Positions 35,159 to 44,825 are shown, counted from the stretch's first letter. The stretch is 64,000 bases of DNA from an uncultured Bacteroidales bacterium (GCA_934667175.1 CAKULN010000011.1:12646-76645); one strand, 5' to 3'. Numbers and translations are program-made. The notes: a model not told the origin generated them from the sequence alone.

Positions 35159-36775
35159 ATGAAGTACCCTATAGGAATACAAAGTTTCGACCAGATCATC
35201 AAAGATGGCTTTCTATACATAGATAAGACCAAGATGATTTATGATTTAGTGCAAAATGGAAAGATTTACTTTCTGAGCCGTCCGAGACGGTTCGGCAAGT
35301 CTCTTCTCGTTTCTACACTCGAATGTTATTTCCAAGGGAAAAAAGAGCTGTTCAAGGGTCTTGCCATTGATGGGTTGGAAACTGAATGGAAGGAGTATCC
35401 AGTGTTCCGTATTGATTTCAACGGCAAGAATTTTACAGAAGGAAGCGAATTGTTAAAAACCTTGACCGGATTTGTAGAGATGCAGGAAGCTGTTTATGGC
35501 AAGGATCCATTCCATGACACTCTTGGCGACAGGTTCTGCTATGTGTTGAAATCCGCCCACGAGAAGACAGGACAGCGTGCGGTAGTACTGATAGATGAAT
35601 ATGACAAACCTTTGCTGGACGTGCTGGACACAGGGCTGGACACTATTGTAGATGGTCAAAAAAGGAAAATTGAGGATTGGAACCGTGAGGTGCTGAAAGG
35701 GTTCTATTCTGTCTTTAAGGCCGCTGACGACCACCTTCAGTTCGTGTTGCTTACCGGTGTCACCAAATTCTCGCAAGTCAGTGTGTTCAGTGGCTTCAAC
35801 CAACCTGATGACATCAGCCTGTCGGCCAGATATGACACCTTGTTAGGTGTTACCGAGGAAGAACTTCATACTGTCTTTAAGGAGCAAATCAAGGAGATGG
35901 CTTTGGAATATGAGCTGAGCGAGGACGAGATGAAGGCCAAACTTAAGCGGCAGTTCGATGGCTATCATTTCAGCCGCCGGCTTAAGGGAGTGTATAATCC
36001 TTTCAGCGTGCTTCGCGCGTTCAATGAAATGTGGATTGACGACTATTGGTTCAAAACGGGCTCTCCAACCTATCTTGTCCGTCTTTTGGCTCATTGCAAT
36101 GAGAACATCAATGAATTGGTGGGCAGGTATTACACACCGCAAGACTTTGATGACTACAAGGCTGATGTCGAGCGTCCTCTTCCGATGATCTATCAAAGCG
36201 GCTATCTCACCATCAAGGGCTACAAGCGCTTGACCAATTCCTATCTTTTGGATTTTCCTAATGACGAGGTGAAACGTGGTTTTGTCACCTTGCTGACATC
36301 CAGTTACCTCAAACCAAAGGAGAATCCTGGCTCATGGGTTCTTGACGTGATAGAGGCTTTGGAAGGAGGTAAGCTTGAACAATTGAAAATACTCTTCACG
36401 TCTTTTCTGGCGAGCATCCCGTATTCTCAACGTCGCAAGGATGATGAACGGGAGAAGGAGCGTTATTTCCAGTACACCTTTTATCTCATTCTGCGCATGA
36501 TCAGTTCTTACACCGTCTTCACGGAAAAAGAGCAAAGCGAAGGCAGGGTGGATTGCGTTGTCGAGACTTCTAAAGATGTCTATATCTTTGAATTCAAGCT
36601 TGATGGCTCCGCAGAAGCAGCCTTGGACCAAATCAAGGACAAAGGCTATGCTCGTGAATATGAAGCGAGCCGGAAGCGCATCCACTTGATTGGCTGCGAT
36701 TTTTCTTCAAAAACCGGTACGATTGACGGTTGGGAAGTCTGCTCTGCGAGCAATTCAGACAGGCAGCGCAGTTGA
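35159..36775 (+). CDS. AAA-ATPase-like protein with C-terminal PD-(D/E)XK nuclease domain
   Basis: This 538-residue protein belongs to the large Bacteroidota family with an N-terminal AAA-ATPase-like domain (Walker A in SRPRRFGKSLL, Walker B in VVLIDEYDKPLLD) and a C-terminal PDDEXK_9 domain (about residues 420-530: GRVDCVVETSKDVYIFEFKLDG, where the Asp and ExK are the nuclease residues). Both sites look intact. Genomes carry many dispersed copies, suggesting mobility or a role in defence, but no function has been settled to my knowledge. It is a single-gene unit ending in a stem-loop shared with the convergent pseudogene. Confidence 0.85.
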   Translation: MKYPIGIQSFDQIIKDGFLYIDKTKMIYDLVQNGKIYFLSRPRRFGKSLLVSTLECYFQGKKELFKGLAIDGLETEWKEYPVFRIDFNGKNFTEGSELLKTLTGFVEMQEAVYGKDPFHDTLGDRFCYVLKSAHEKTGQRAVVLIDEYDKPLLDVLDTGLDTIVDGQKRKIEDWNREVLKGFYSVFKAADDHLQFVLLTGVTKFSQVSVFSGFNQPDDISLSARYDTLLGVTEEELHTVFKEQIKEMALEYELSEDEMKAKLKRQFDGYHFSRRLKGVYNPFSVLRAFNEMWIDDYWFKTGSPTYLVRLLAHCNENINELVGRYYTPQDFDDYKADVERPLPMIYQSGYLTIKGYKRLTNSYLLDFPNDEVKRGFVTLLTSSYLKPKENPGSWVLDVIEALEGGKLEQLKILFTSFLASIPYSQRRKDDEREKERYFQYTFYLILRMISSYTVFTEKEQSEGRVDCVVETSKDVYIFEFKLDGSAEAALDQIKDKGYAREYEASRKRIHLIGCDFSSKTGTIDGWEVCSASNSDRQRS

Positions 36776-36795
36776 TAGTCCTTTAACATATTAAT

Positions 36796-36842
36796 ATTCA
36801 GACAGCCCCACAACTGATGGGACAGTCTGAATTGTGTCATGC
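36796..36842. terminator. Stem-loop between convergent genes
   Basis: ATTCAGAC (36796-36803) pairs with GTCTGAAT (36835-36842), with an inner CCCA/TGGG stem. It lies between the ATPase gene and the truncated barrel gene. Confidence 0.5.
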
Positions 36843-36856
36843 CGGAAGAACCTCTA

Positions 36857-37987
36857 TCAGAACCTGTTGCGCTCGGAGGATCCGGCTGAGCGTCCTTTGT
36901 AGTGTGTGGAGGTGGAGTTGAAGCGGTAGCGGAGGGTGAGTTTGAGGGCACGGGAGTCGCTGTAGTTCCACTTGTCCAGGACCATCTGGGAGCCGAATGT
37001 GAGCATTGAGTTGTTGGCGGTCTTGAATATGTCGGTGATCTGTAGCTGGATGTCCCAGCCCCAGATGTTCTTGCTGGCGCCGATGTTGATCTGCCAGCTC
37101 GGCTTCAAGTTGACTACATCCATGTCTCCAGCCGTGTGGTGGGTGGCATCAGCGTTCAGAAGGAATCCTTTTCCGAGATTGAAAGAGTTGTACAGGCTGG
37201 AGAACAAGAGCGGACTGTTCATCCGCAGGACACTGCCGTTATGCTCTATGTCAAAATCCTGTCCCATAAGGCTGAATAGGAGCCTCGGTGACCATATCCC
37301 GAACTTAGGAGATAAAGAGAGGATGGCACTGTACTCTGAAATATGATCATAGTTTACATCGGTCATAAGATTGATGGGAGACCCCTCCTCGTAGGGGACA
37401 ATCAGACCCGCGATGGCGTCCTTGACATACTGATAGCTTGCGGAGAAATAGATCCACTTGAATATTCCCGCGAAGGTGATGTCGTGGTTGACCTCAGGCT
37501 GGAGATAAGGATTTCCCTGCTCGTAGGTGTAGCGGTCATCGTACTGCACGGCACTGTTCAACTGACTGTAGGATGGTCTTTTGGTCTTTGATGAATATGT
37601 CAGGGAGAAGTTCGCCTTGCCTATCGGGAAGGTGAAGTCCACGGTAGGGAACAGGTTTGAGTACTTGCGGCTCTGATCTGGAACGAAGGTGCCATATTCA
37701 TAGTAATTCTGAGTTGAGTGCTCGTACCTGATACCTGCGTCCAAGGATGCCTTGCCGAAAGGTATTGACAGCGAGAGGAATCCGGCAGCCAGATTCTGAA
37801 GTATCCGGTTGTCCGTCTGTGCCAGTCCTGATTTGTTTGAGTTGAAGGCATCATTTCGGGATGTCCTGACATATTCGTAACCACCTTCAATTTTTGCCTT
37901 TCCGATGCTGTGGCCGACAACGAGCTTTGAAGCAAGCATCATATTTTGATTTATTTGAAATGTTCTTTGAGGTGAGAAAATCTTCAT
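36857..37987 (-). pseudogene. Truncated TonB-dependent receptor: barrel C-terminal half only
   Basis: These 376 codons encode the C-terminal half of an outer-membrane beta-barrel family receptor related to the one at 9214: matching segments include NRPSYSQLN-like KRPSYSQLNSAVQYDDRYTYEQGNPYLQP and the FDW/IQLQITDIFK region, ending RNRF. There is no signal peptide, regulatory domain or plug. The first residues (MKIFSPQRTF) do not form an export signal. It is most simply a 5'-deleted pseudogene. An alternative is an exchange cassette that supplies barrel ends to the full receptor. Confidence 0.75.
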
Positions 37988-38054
37988 TTTCTTCCCGCTT
38001 CTTCAGTCAGATAGCACCGCTATCCTCCTTGGAAGAAGCGGTCGAACCTGAAGT

Positions 38055-38180
38055 TTTTCACTCTCAACCCAGCGACCGAACCGAGAGCAATCGAACTTGT
38101 TCGGATTGCCGAGGTGAGTAGCGGGGAAAGAGCTTGCTCTTAACCTTCAAATAAACAAATCAAAACAGCTTCTAAAAGGT
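38055..38180. repeat. About 125-bp repeat shared with 21130-21255
   Basis: Second copy of the FFTL...ELVRI element, with the same GAACTTGTTCGGATT block. It lies just 5' of the truncated barrel gene. The rest of 37988-38300 shows no gene. Confidence 0.55.
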
Positions 38181-38312
38181 GAAAAGGAAAGCCGTGGCAC
38201 TTAACTAAGTGACAGTGAGGTGAATAATGGCTCCTCATGGTCGCCAAAGTCGTACAGGGAATGTTGTTGAAATCTTTGATAATCAGGCTGTTGTCCGCCA
38301 CGCAAAATAAAC

Positions 38313-38343
38313 TTTACTTGTTGCCATAAATTTGCTACTTTTG
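38313..38343 (+). promoter_or_regulatory. Probable promoter for the organophosphate transporter
   Basis: TACTTTTG at 38336-38343 is a perfect TAnnTTTG. TTTA at 38313-38316 (or TTG at 38318) is an approximate -33. The leader to the ATG at 38483 would be about 130 bases. Confidence 0.45.
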
Positions 38344-38482
38344 CACTGCACACCTTGGGGCCGTGAATATTTCTGCGGATCTAAGGTTTGTAGGTTTGAA
38401 TGACTGTTTTGATTTATTTGCAAGCTTTTTTGAAACGTAAGAATTTACTTACGTCAAGCTATCAAGGCAGTCTCTGAATATT

Positions 38483-39829
38483 ATGAGTCTATATTCATTC
38501 TATAGGATCTCGAAGCCTTCGGAGGGCAAGGTCGCTCCGGAAAGGGTTGAAGGGGAGTACAAGCGTCTGCGGAGCCGCACGTTCTGGGGTGTGACGGGGG
38601 CTTATGCTCTTTATTACGTCTGCCGGATGGCGATGAGTGTGGTTAAGCAGCCGTTGATCGACGGGGAGATATTCACCGCCGCGCAGCTTGGGATCATCGG
38701 TTCGGCGTTTTATTTCGTCTATGCTTTCGGCAAGTTCGCCAACGGGTTCATCGCTGACTATTGCAACGTGCGCCGCTTTATGGCCACAGGTCTTCTGATC
38801 TCAACAGTGGTCAATCTTCTGATGGGAGTTCTTGGTCTGCTCCAAGGTTGGACTGGCACCTCCACGATGCTGCTGTTCATTGTGTTCGCTGTAATCTGGG
38901 GTGTCAACGGTTACTGTCAGTCGATGGGCGCGCCTCCTGGGGTCATAAGTCTATCCCGATGGTTTCCGCTCGAACGCAGAGGAACATATTACAGCATCTT
39001 CAGTGCCACGCCTTATTTGGGTAAATCGTTGTCAGTGTTCGCTTTAGGGCTGATTGTCGGTTGGGCTGGATGGGAATATGGCTTCATCTTCTCCGCTGTG
39101 GCCGGAGTGCTCGGCTCGGTGATGGTCCTGCTGATGGTCTCTGACACACCGGAAAGCCGCGGCCTTCCTTCGGTGCAGACGTTGACCGGAGAGAAACCTC
39201 AGAAGACGGACTCCATGCCGATCAAGGAACTCCAGAAAATGGTTGTCCGTCATCCGGGAATATGGATAATCGCCCTTTCGAGCGCCTTCGTGTACATCAC
39301 CCAGCACGCCGTCAGTGAGTGGGGAGTGCTTTTCCTTCAGAAAAGCAAGGGCTTTTCTCTTGCCGGTGCGACACAGATCATAGCGTTCTCCGAGGCTTTC
39401 GGAATAGCCGGGACCGTGCTCGCCGGGTGGCTTTCCGACCGGGTTTTCAAAGGAAACCGTTTCATTCCCGTGCTGATTTCCGGACTGCTTTGCCTGCTGT
39501 CACTTGGGGCATTCCTTTTCACCGGAGGAGGATATTCATTGAACATCTTCTACGTGTCGCTGTTCAGTCTTGCGATTGGTGTGGTCTATTGCACGGTGGC
39601 CGGCTTGATGGCTCTTGACATCGTGCCTCGCAAGGCCACCGGTGCGGCCCTTGGTATGGTCGGTCTGGCAAGTTATGCCGCTGCCGGTGTACAAAACATC
39701 GTCAGCGGCATCATGATAGGGGAGAACGACTTTAATTTCGCCCCCGTCTCTGTGTTCTGGATTGTGGCTTGTCTCTTAAGTTTCCTTATTCCGGTTCTTT
39801 CGTGGAGGTCACTTCGGCAAGCTCAGTGA
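38483..39829 (+). CDS. MFS organophosphate:phosphate antiporter (GlpT/UhpT/UhpC-like)
   Basis: This 448-residue, 12-helix transporter is related to the GlpT at 19252 but distinct. Shared features include GAYALYYVCRMAMSVV in helix 1, FAYGKF-like VYAFGKFANGFIADYCN, SDTPESRGLPSVQ and VPRKATGAALGMVGL. The Asn/Gly-rich NGYCQSMGAPPGVISLSRWF segment is nearer to UhpC-type sensors and hexose-phosphate transporters than to GlpT. The last six residues (SLRQAQ) and the TGA are provided by a REP element, so the original C-terminus was probably replaced. Confidence 0.85.
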   Translation: MSLYSFYRISKPSEGKVAPERVEGEYKRLRSRTFWGVTGAYALYYVCRMAMSVVKQPLIDGEIFTAAQLGIIGSAFYFVYAFGKFANGFIADYCNVRRFMATGLLISTVVNLLMGVLGLLQGWTGTSTMLLFIVFAVIWGVNGYCQSMGAPPGVISLSRWFPLERRGTYYSIFSATPYLGKSLSVFALGLIVGWAGWEYGFIFSAVAGVLGSVMVLLMVSDTPESRGLPSVQTLTGEKPQKTDSMPIKELQKMVVRHPGIWIIALSSAFVYITQHAVSEWGVLFLQKSKGFSLAGATQIIAFSEAFGIAGTVLAGWLSDRVFKGNRFIPVLISGLLCLLSLGAFLFTGGGYSLNIFYVSLFSLAIGVVYCTVAGLMALDIVPRKATGAALGMVGLASYAAAGVQNIVSGIMIGENDFNFAPVSVFWIVACLLSFLIPVLSWRSLRQAQ

Positions 39830-39946
39830 CCTTCGACAGGCTCAGTGACCATTGTACCTCTGTCGCCTTCCTTGCCGCTGCTAAGTTTGCTCGGTTGCTG
39901 GCCTTGCGGTTGCTGAGCTTGCGGTTGCTGAGCTTGTCGAAGCACA
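39807..39946. repeat. REP cluster overlapping the transporter stop codon
   Basis: Copies of the GGTCACT class and truncated GGTTGCT copies (GCGGTTGCTGAGCTTG repeated) begin inside the transporter reading frame and reach the CoA-transferase stop codon. Confidence 0.8.
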
Positions 39947-39961
39947 CCGCAAGGCACCCAA

Positions 39962-41263
39962 TCATATCTTCACCACATGCCAATGCGGCCCGAATCTCTC
40001 GAATGAAGCCTTGTCAAGCATCTCGCGGTCATCCGGATGCGCGATGCTGATAAGAAGCTTGGCACGCTCCTGAAGCGACTTGCCGTACAGATCCACGGCA
40101 CCATATTCAGTGACAATCCAATGAGCGTCAGCGCGCGGGGTGACAACTCCTGCTCCTGGGTTCAGGAAAGGGACAATCTTCGCCTTCCCCTTGTTGGTGC
40201 GTGAAGCGAACGCAGTCATCGACACTCCGCCCTCTGACATCGAGGCTCCCTTAACGAAATCCAGCTGGCCACCGGTGCCTGAGAATATCCTCGTCCCGAT
40301 CGAGTCAGCGCAGATCTGCCCGGTCAAATCGACCTCCGTGGCGGAGTTGATCGCCATCATGCAAGGGTTCTGACTGATGATCCAAGGGTCGTTGACGTAC
40401 TTGATGTCTTTCATCAGCACGTCCGGATTGTGGTCGATGAATGAATATACCTCTTGAGATCCCAGCAGGAACGAAGCCACGATCTTGCCCTTGTCAATCT
40501 TCTTGTTGGCACCGTTCACGACGCCTTTCTTGATAAGGCCGAGAACCCCGTCGGCAAACATCTCGGTGTGTACGCCAAGATTTTTGTGATCAACAAGTTG
40601 CGCTGCAAGCGCATTAGGCAGCGCCCCGATTCCCATCTGGATGCAGGCCCCGTCCGGCACGAGTTCCGCACAGTTCTTACCGATCAGCACCTCAGTCGGA
40701 GTCGGCTCGGCGAAATCCTTGGAAACCAACGGAGTGTCATCCTTGACAAGGTAGTCGAAAACATCCAGCGAAACCAAATCCCCGTAGGCAAAAGGTACAT
40801 GAGGATTAACCACAGCGATCTTCACCCTAGCGGTCTCGATGGCAGCCAATGAGCAGTCAACGGATGTACCAAGCGATACCATCCCGTTCTCGTCCGGAAG
40901 CGACACCTGAACCAATGCGGCTCCCAACTTGATCGCTCCACTGCGGTAAAGTTTCTGAGACTCACCAAGATGCACAGGCACATAGTCAGCGTACCCCGAA
41001 TTTACATTCGGGCGAACGTTCGGACCGATGAAGAATCCCTGCTCAAAGAATATTCCTGAATATTTCGGATCCGAATATGGAGCCGGCCCTTCGGTGTGGA
41101 AGTGGTGGAAATGCAGGTCCTCGACCTCTCCGGCGTCGGCCCTGCGCACAAGCGCGTCAATCAATATGTGCGGCACGCTCGCCACACTGCTTAAATGAAT
41201 ATGGTCGCCTGACTTTATGGCCTTGACCGCCTCATCTGCGGACACGTAATGGATCTCTTTCAT
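39962..41263 (-). CDS. Acetyl-CoA hydrolase/transferase family, 4-hydroxybutyrate CoA-transferase-like
   Basis: This 433-residue enzyme moves CoA between acyl groups, most likely from acetyl-CoA or butyryl-CoA to a short acid. The two-domain layout and the catalytic Glu in INSATEVDLTGQ are typical of the Cat1/Cat2/AbfT family, as are GIGALPNALA and TEYGAVDLYGKS near the end. In fermentative Bacteroidales this supports acetate, butyrate or 4-hydroxybutyrate metabolism. No 4-hydroxybutyryl-CoA dehydratase is nearby, so the exact acid is undecided. Confidence 0.88.
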   Translation of the reverse strand: MKEIHYVSADEAVKAIKSGDHIHLSSVASVPHILIDALVRRADAGEVEDLHFHHFHTEGPAPYSDPKYSGIFFEQGFFIGPNVRPNVNSGYADYVPVHLGESQKLYRSGAIKLGAALVQVSLPDENGMVSLGTSVDCSLAAIETARVKIAVVNPHVPFAYGDLVSLDVFDYLVKDDTPLVSKDFAEPTPTEVLIGKNCAELVPDGACIQMGIGALPNALAAQLVDHKNLGVHTEMFADGVLGLIKKGVVNGANKKIDKGKIVASFLLGSQEVYSFIDHNPDVLMKDIKYVNDPWIISQNPCMMAINSATEVDLTGQICADSIGTRIFSGTGGQLDFVKGASMSEGGVSMTAFASRTNKGKAKIVPFLNPGAGVVTPRADAHWIVTEYGAVDLYGKSLQERAKLLISIAHPDDREMLDKASFERFGPHWHVVKI

Positions 41264-41360
41264 TTATTAATATGTTTGCGCCGGCAAAGATAGTGCTTTT
41301 GGGGACTATATTCAAACTTTCAGTACCAGAGTCTATGACTGGCGGGTTGCAGACCTGGCG

Positions 41361-41500
41361 GCGGTCACTGAGATGGCGGCGGTCACTGAGCTTGTCGAAG
41401 TGACCATCCATATGGTTCGACAGGCTCACCAACCGTGGTTCGACAGGCTCACCAACCGTGGTTCGGCCCTTCGACAAGCTCAGTGACCGCAGGCTCACCA
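41361..41500. repeat. Cluster of about five REP elements
   Basis: GGTCACT-class and GGTTCGACAGGCTCACCAACC copies lie in the divergent gap before mazG. Confidence 0.8.
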
Positions 41501-41531
41501 AACTGACGCAGGCATATTCCCAAGATTTTAT

Positions 41532-41539
41532 TATTTTTG
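41532..41539 (+). promoter_or_regulatory. -7 box (TATTTTTG) seven bases before the mazG start codon
   Basis: A perfect TAnnTTTG ends 6 bases before the ATG at 41546, implying a leaderless or nearly leaderless transcript. No clear -33. Confidence 0.45.
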
Positions 41540-41545
41540 CAGGAT

Positions 41546-42364
41546 ATGATCAACAAGGAAAAGAAACTTGAGGCGTTCGAGAGGGCGCTTGAGATAATGG
41601 ACCGGTTGCGTGCCGAGTGCCCGTGGAATCATGCGCAAACCATTGACACTCTTCGCCCTATGACGGTCGAGGAAGTGTATGAACTCAGTGACGCCGTGAT
41701 GAAGAAGGACGAGGCGGCTCTTGAGAAAGAGCTTGGGGACGTGTTCCTTCATGTGATTTTCTACGCCAAGATCGCCGAGGAGGAAGGCCGCTACGACATC
41801 GCCGATGTGATGAACAAGCTTTGCGAGAAGATGATCTATCGCCATCCCCACGTGTTCTCGACCACTAAGGTGGCAGACGCCGGGCAGGTGTCAGAGAATT
41901 GGGAAATGCTCAAGGCCAAGGAGAAAGGAGGCAACAAACGCATCCTTTCCGGAATTCCGGACTCGATGCCGCCGATTCTGAAGGCATATTCGATGCAGGA
42001 CAAGGCACGCGGAGTGGGATTCGACTGGGAGGAGAAGCGTCAGGTCTGGGACAAGGTGAAGGAAGAGCAGTCGGAACTTCAGGCCGAGATGGATGCCATG
42101 GACTCCGCCGCCACCGAGGAGGCCGGAAAAGCGGCCACTGATAGGGCTGAGGAGGAGCTTGGGGACTTCTTGTTCGCCACGATCAATGCCGCGAGGCTTT
42201 ACGGACTCAATCCGGACACGGCTCTGAACCGTGCCTGCGACAAGTTCCGCCGCCGTTTCACCTACCTGGAGGAGAACACGATCCGCAAGGGCCGTGACCT
42301 TCACGAGATGACTCTCGCCGAGATGGACGAGATCTGGGACGAAGGAAAAGCCAAAGGACTTTAG
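41546..42364 (+). CDS. mazG: Nucleoside triphosphate pyrophosphohydrolase MazG
   Basis: This 272-residue enzyme turns (d)NTPs into NMP and pyrophosphate, cleaning the nucleotide pool and affecting the stringent response. It has the full two-domain MazG layout. The N-terminal domain has LRAECPWNHAQT and the metal-binding ExxE...ExxD set in VEEVYELSDAV...LEKELGDVFLHVIF. The C-terminal domain repeats it in EEELGDFLFATINAARL. I start at the ATG at 41546; a TTG nine bases upstream lies within the -7 box. Confidence 0.93.
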   Translation: MINKEKKLEAFERALEIMDRLRAECPWNHAQTIDTLRPMTVEEVYELSDAVMKKDEAALEKELGDVFLHVIFYAKIAEEEGRYDIADVMNKLCEKMIYRHPHVFSTTKVADAGQVSENWEMLKAKEKGGNKRILSGIPDSMPPILKAYSMQDKARGVGFDWEEKRQVWDKVKEEQSELQAEMDAMDSAATEEAGKAATDRAEEELGDFLFATINAARLYGLNPDTALNRACDKFRRRFTYLEENTIRKGRDLHEMTLAEMDEIWDEGKAKGL

Positions 42365-42408
42365 AAGTTGTTTTGATTTGTTTGAAAGTTAAACTTTGCC
42401 TGTTCATA

Positions 42409-42440
42409 TTTGTCCAAAACAAGGCATTTTCTTAAATTTG
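42409..42440 (+). promoter_or_regulatory. Bacteroidota promoter for the GNAT-like gene
   Basis: TTTG at 42409-42412, 20 bp, then TAAATTTG at 42433-42440. This fixes the likely start codon at 42482, since the open frame upstream of it lies inside the promoter. Confidence 0.65.
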
Positions 42441-42481
42441 TAGATGTCTTCCTGAGAAGGAACGTTGTAGAATGGATATTT

Positions 42482-43600
42482 ATGCCTGATTATAAAGTAG
42501 TTGAGGTTGTGAGCAGAAGGGACCTGATGAAATTCATCAAGTTCCCTGACAGGCTTTACAAAGATTGTCCCCAGTATGTTCCCGCCCTTCACAGTGACCA
42601 AGTCAAATCTTTGACCAAAGTATCGACTCTTTCTTACTGCAAAAGAAAGATGTGGATGGTCATGGATGGCAAGACTGTTGTCGGCCGCATCTGCGGGATG
42701 ATAAACCCACGCTACAATGCATTATATGACAAGAAAAGGGCACGTTTCGGGTGGTTTGACACAATAGATGACTTCGATGTGGCGAAGCTGCTTCTGGACA
42801 CGGCCGAGAACTGGGCTAAGGAGAACGGGATGAACGAGATTCACGGCCCCCTTTACTACAACACTCTCGGAAAGCAGGGAATGCTGGTCGAGGGCTTTGA
42901 GAACATCCCGCCGTTCAATTGCCTTTACAACTATCCTTACTACAATGATTTTGTGACGAGACTTGGCTACGTGAAGGAGTGTGACTGGCTACAGTACAAG
43001 GTTGCGGCCGACCAACCGCTTCAGGAGAAGATCACGAGGATCGCCGGGCTTCTGAAGCAGAGGTACAACCTTCACGAAGGCAGCCTGAACAAACTCAAGA
43101 AAGACAAGAAGATGGTCCGTTATTTCTTCGACGTTTACAACGAGAGTTTCGCGAAATCGGTCTACAACTTCATCCCTTTCACCAAGGAGGAGATTGATGA
43201 GGAGGCGAGCGAGGTCTTGAGTTTTGTCTCGGACAAGACGAGCAGCATAATATTCGATGACAATGATGAGCTTGTCGGATTCGGAATCACTTTCCCGTCC
43301 ATCTCGAAGGCTCTCCAAAAGGCGAAGGGGCACTTGTTCCCGTTCGGATGGTTCCACCTTTTGATGGCAATGTTCAGGTACGACACGGTTGACCTGATGA
43401 TCAACGGGGCCGTGCCGAAGTGGCAGAACACAGGAGTGTCGTCGATCTACCATTGCACGATGTCGGAGAAATACCGCAAGGCCGGCACTAAGTGGGCCAT
43501 CACCAACCCGCAGATCGAGTCGAACGGTGCGGTCAACGTGTGGGGCAAGTACGAGCATGAGCTGTTCATGCGCCGTCGCTGCTACCTCAAGTCGATTTAG
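42482..43600 (+). CDS. GNAT-like N-acetyltransferase family protein, 372 residues
   Basis: This soluble protein matches a conserved Bacteroidota family annotated as GNAT or YghO-like. The N-terminal half has VEVVSRRDLMKFIKFPDRLYKD and CPQYVPALHSD, then a GNAT-type strand-turn (KTVVGRICGMINPRYN). The centre has GPLYYNTLGKQGMLVEGFENIP. The C-terminal part repeats GNAT-like strands (ELVGFGITFPSI). A double GNAT fold is likely. The substrate is unknown. It starts with an ATG 42 bp after the -7 box and stands alone. Confidence 0.75.
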   Translation: MPDYKVVEVVSRRDLMKFIKFPDRLYKDCPQYVPALHSDQVKSLTKVSTLSYCKRKMWMVMDGKTVVGRICGMINPRYNALYDKKRARFGWFDTIDDFDVAKLLLDTAENWAKENGMNEIHGPLYYNTLGKQGMLVEGFENIPPFNCLYNYPYYNDFVTRLGYVKECDWLQYKVAADQPLQEKITRIAGLLKQRYNLHEGSLNKLKKDKKMVRYFFDVYNESFAKSVYNFIPFTKEEIDEEASEVLSFVSDKTSSIIFDDNDELVGFGITFPSISKALQKAKGHLFPFGWFHLLMAMFRYDTVDLMINGAVPKWQNTGVSSIYHCTMSEKYRKAGTKWAITNPQIESNGAVNVWGKYEHELFMRRRCYLKSI

Positions 43601-43612
43601 GAATATACCAGC

Positions 43613-43692
43613 TCGGTTGCTGAGCTTGTCGAAGCGCCGAAGCATCGAATGGCAAATGATTATAGGGTCACTTCGACAGGCTCAGTGGCCAC
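43613..43692. repeat. Two REP elements before prfA
   Basis: A GGTTGCT...GAAGC copy and a GGTCACTTCGACAGGCTCAGTGGCC copy fill most of the 133-bp gap. Confidence 0.75.
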
Positions 43693-43733
43693 CGGTCAAG
43701 AAACTGGATTAGAAGAAAAATTAACCATTGAAT

Positions 43734-44825
43734 ATGGCAGAGAACACATTAGTAGACAAGATCCTGGCACTTCAGGACAAATACGAATCACTTCAGAAGC
43801 AGCTGGCTGACCCTGAGGTGATCGCCGACATGAAAAAATACGTCCAGCTCAACAAGGACTATAAAGAGTTGGAACCGATCATAAAGGCTGGTTTGGAGTA
43901 TAAGAAGATGGTCGATGAACTGGCGGAGGCCAAGGACATCATGATCAACGAGAAGGATGAGGATCTAAGGGACATGGCCAAGGCCGAGATCGCCGAGATC
44001 GAGCCGAAGATCCCCGAGATGGAAGAAAAAATCAAGATTCTCCTGATTCCGGCCGATCCGGATGACAGCAAGAACGCCATCATCGAGATCCGTGGAGGTA
44101 CAGGTGGCGACGAGGCCGCCATCTTCGCCGGAGACCTTTTCAGAATGTACTCCAAGTACGCCGAGAAGCGTGGCTGGAAGCTGGAGGTCAATGATGAGAC
44201 TCCAGGCACGGCAGGTGGTTACAAGCAGATCGTGTTCAAGCTTTCATCCAACGATGAGGGTGTCTATGGAATCATGAAATATGAGTCCGGTGTGCATCGT
44301 GTCCAGAGGGTCCCTCAGACCGAGACACAGGGCAGAATCCAGACCTCAGCCGCTTCTGTGGCTGTTTTCCCTGAGGCAGGGGAGTTTGATGTGGATCTCA
44401 AATGGGATGACATCAGGCTGGATCTTTTCTGTTCGTCAGGTCCTGGAGGACAGGGTGTGAACACTACCTATTCCGCTGTGCGTCTTACCCACCTTCCTAC
44501 TGGACTGGTCGTCCAGTGTCAGGAGGAGCGTTCGCAGCTCAAGAACAAGGACAGGGCTTTCGAGGAGTTGAGGACCCGTCTCTACAACCTTGAGCACCAG
44601 AAGTATCTCGACGAGATCGGAGCCAAGCGCAAGACCATGGTCTCAACGGGTGACCGTTCCGCCAAGATCCGAACGTACAACTATCCTCAAGGCCGTGTGA
44701 CCGACCACCGCATCAACTGGTCGATGTACAACCTTCCGGTTTTCATGGACGGGGACATCCAGGAGTGCATAAACCAGCTTCAGATAGCGGAGAACGCCGA
44801 GCGGCTTAAAGAGGCCGGAGAATAG
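43734..44825 (+). CDS. prfA: Peptide chain release factor 1
   Basis: This 363-residue factor ends translation at UAA and UAG. The GGQ loop that triggers peptide release is in [10 protein letters not shown], and the codon-reading loop has [15 protein letters not shown], where PxT (here PQT) is the RF1-type recognition element instead of the SPF of RF2. N-terminal helices are normal. I start at ATG 43734; the open frame begins two codons earlier with TTG. Strong hairpins follow the gene. Confidence 0.96.
   Translation: MAENTLVDKILALQDKYESLQKQLADPEVIADMKKYVQLNKDYKELEPIIKAGLEYKKMVDELAEAKDIMINEKDEDLRDMAKAEIAEIEPKIPEMEEKIKILLIPADPDDSKNAIIEIRGGTGGDEAAIFAGDLFRMYSKYAEKRGWKLEVNDETPGTAGGYKQIVFKLSSNDEGVYGIMKYESGVHRVQRVPQTETQGRIQTSAASVAVFPEAGEFDVDLKWDDIRLDLFCSSGPGGQGVNTTYSAVRLTHLPTGLVVQCQEERSQLKNKDRAFEELRTRLYNLEHQKYLDEIGAKRKTMVSTGDRSAKIRTYNYPQGRVTDHRINWSMYNLPVFMDGDIQECINQLQIAENAERLKEAGE

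Noticed and set aside
42410..42481. Extension of the GNAT-like gene from a TTG at 42410
   Set aside because: The region holds a clear -33/-7 promoter pair, so it is upstream of the transcript start.
43734..44825. PQT in the RF1 codon-recognition loop as a sign of altered stop-codon use
   Set aside because: The motif is PxT, and TAA, TAG and TGA all end genes here in the usual way.
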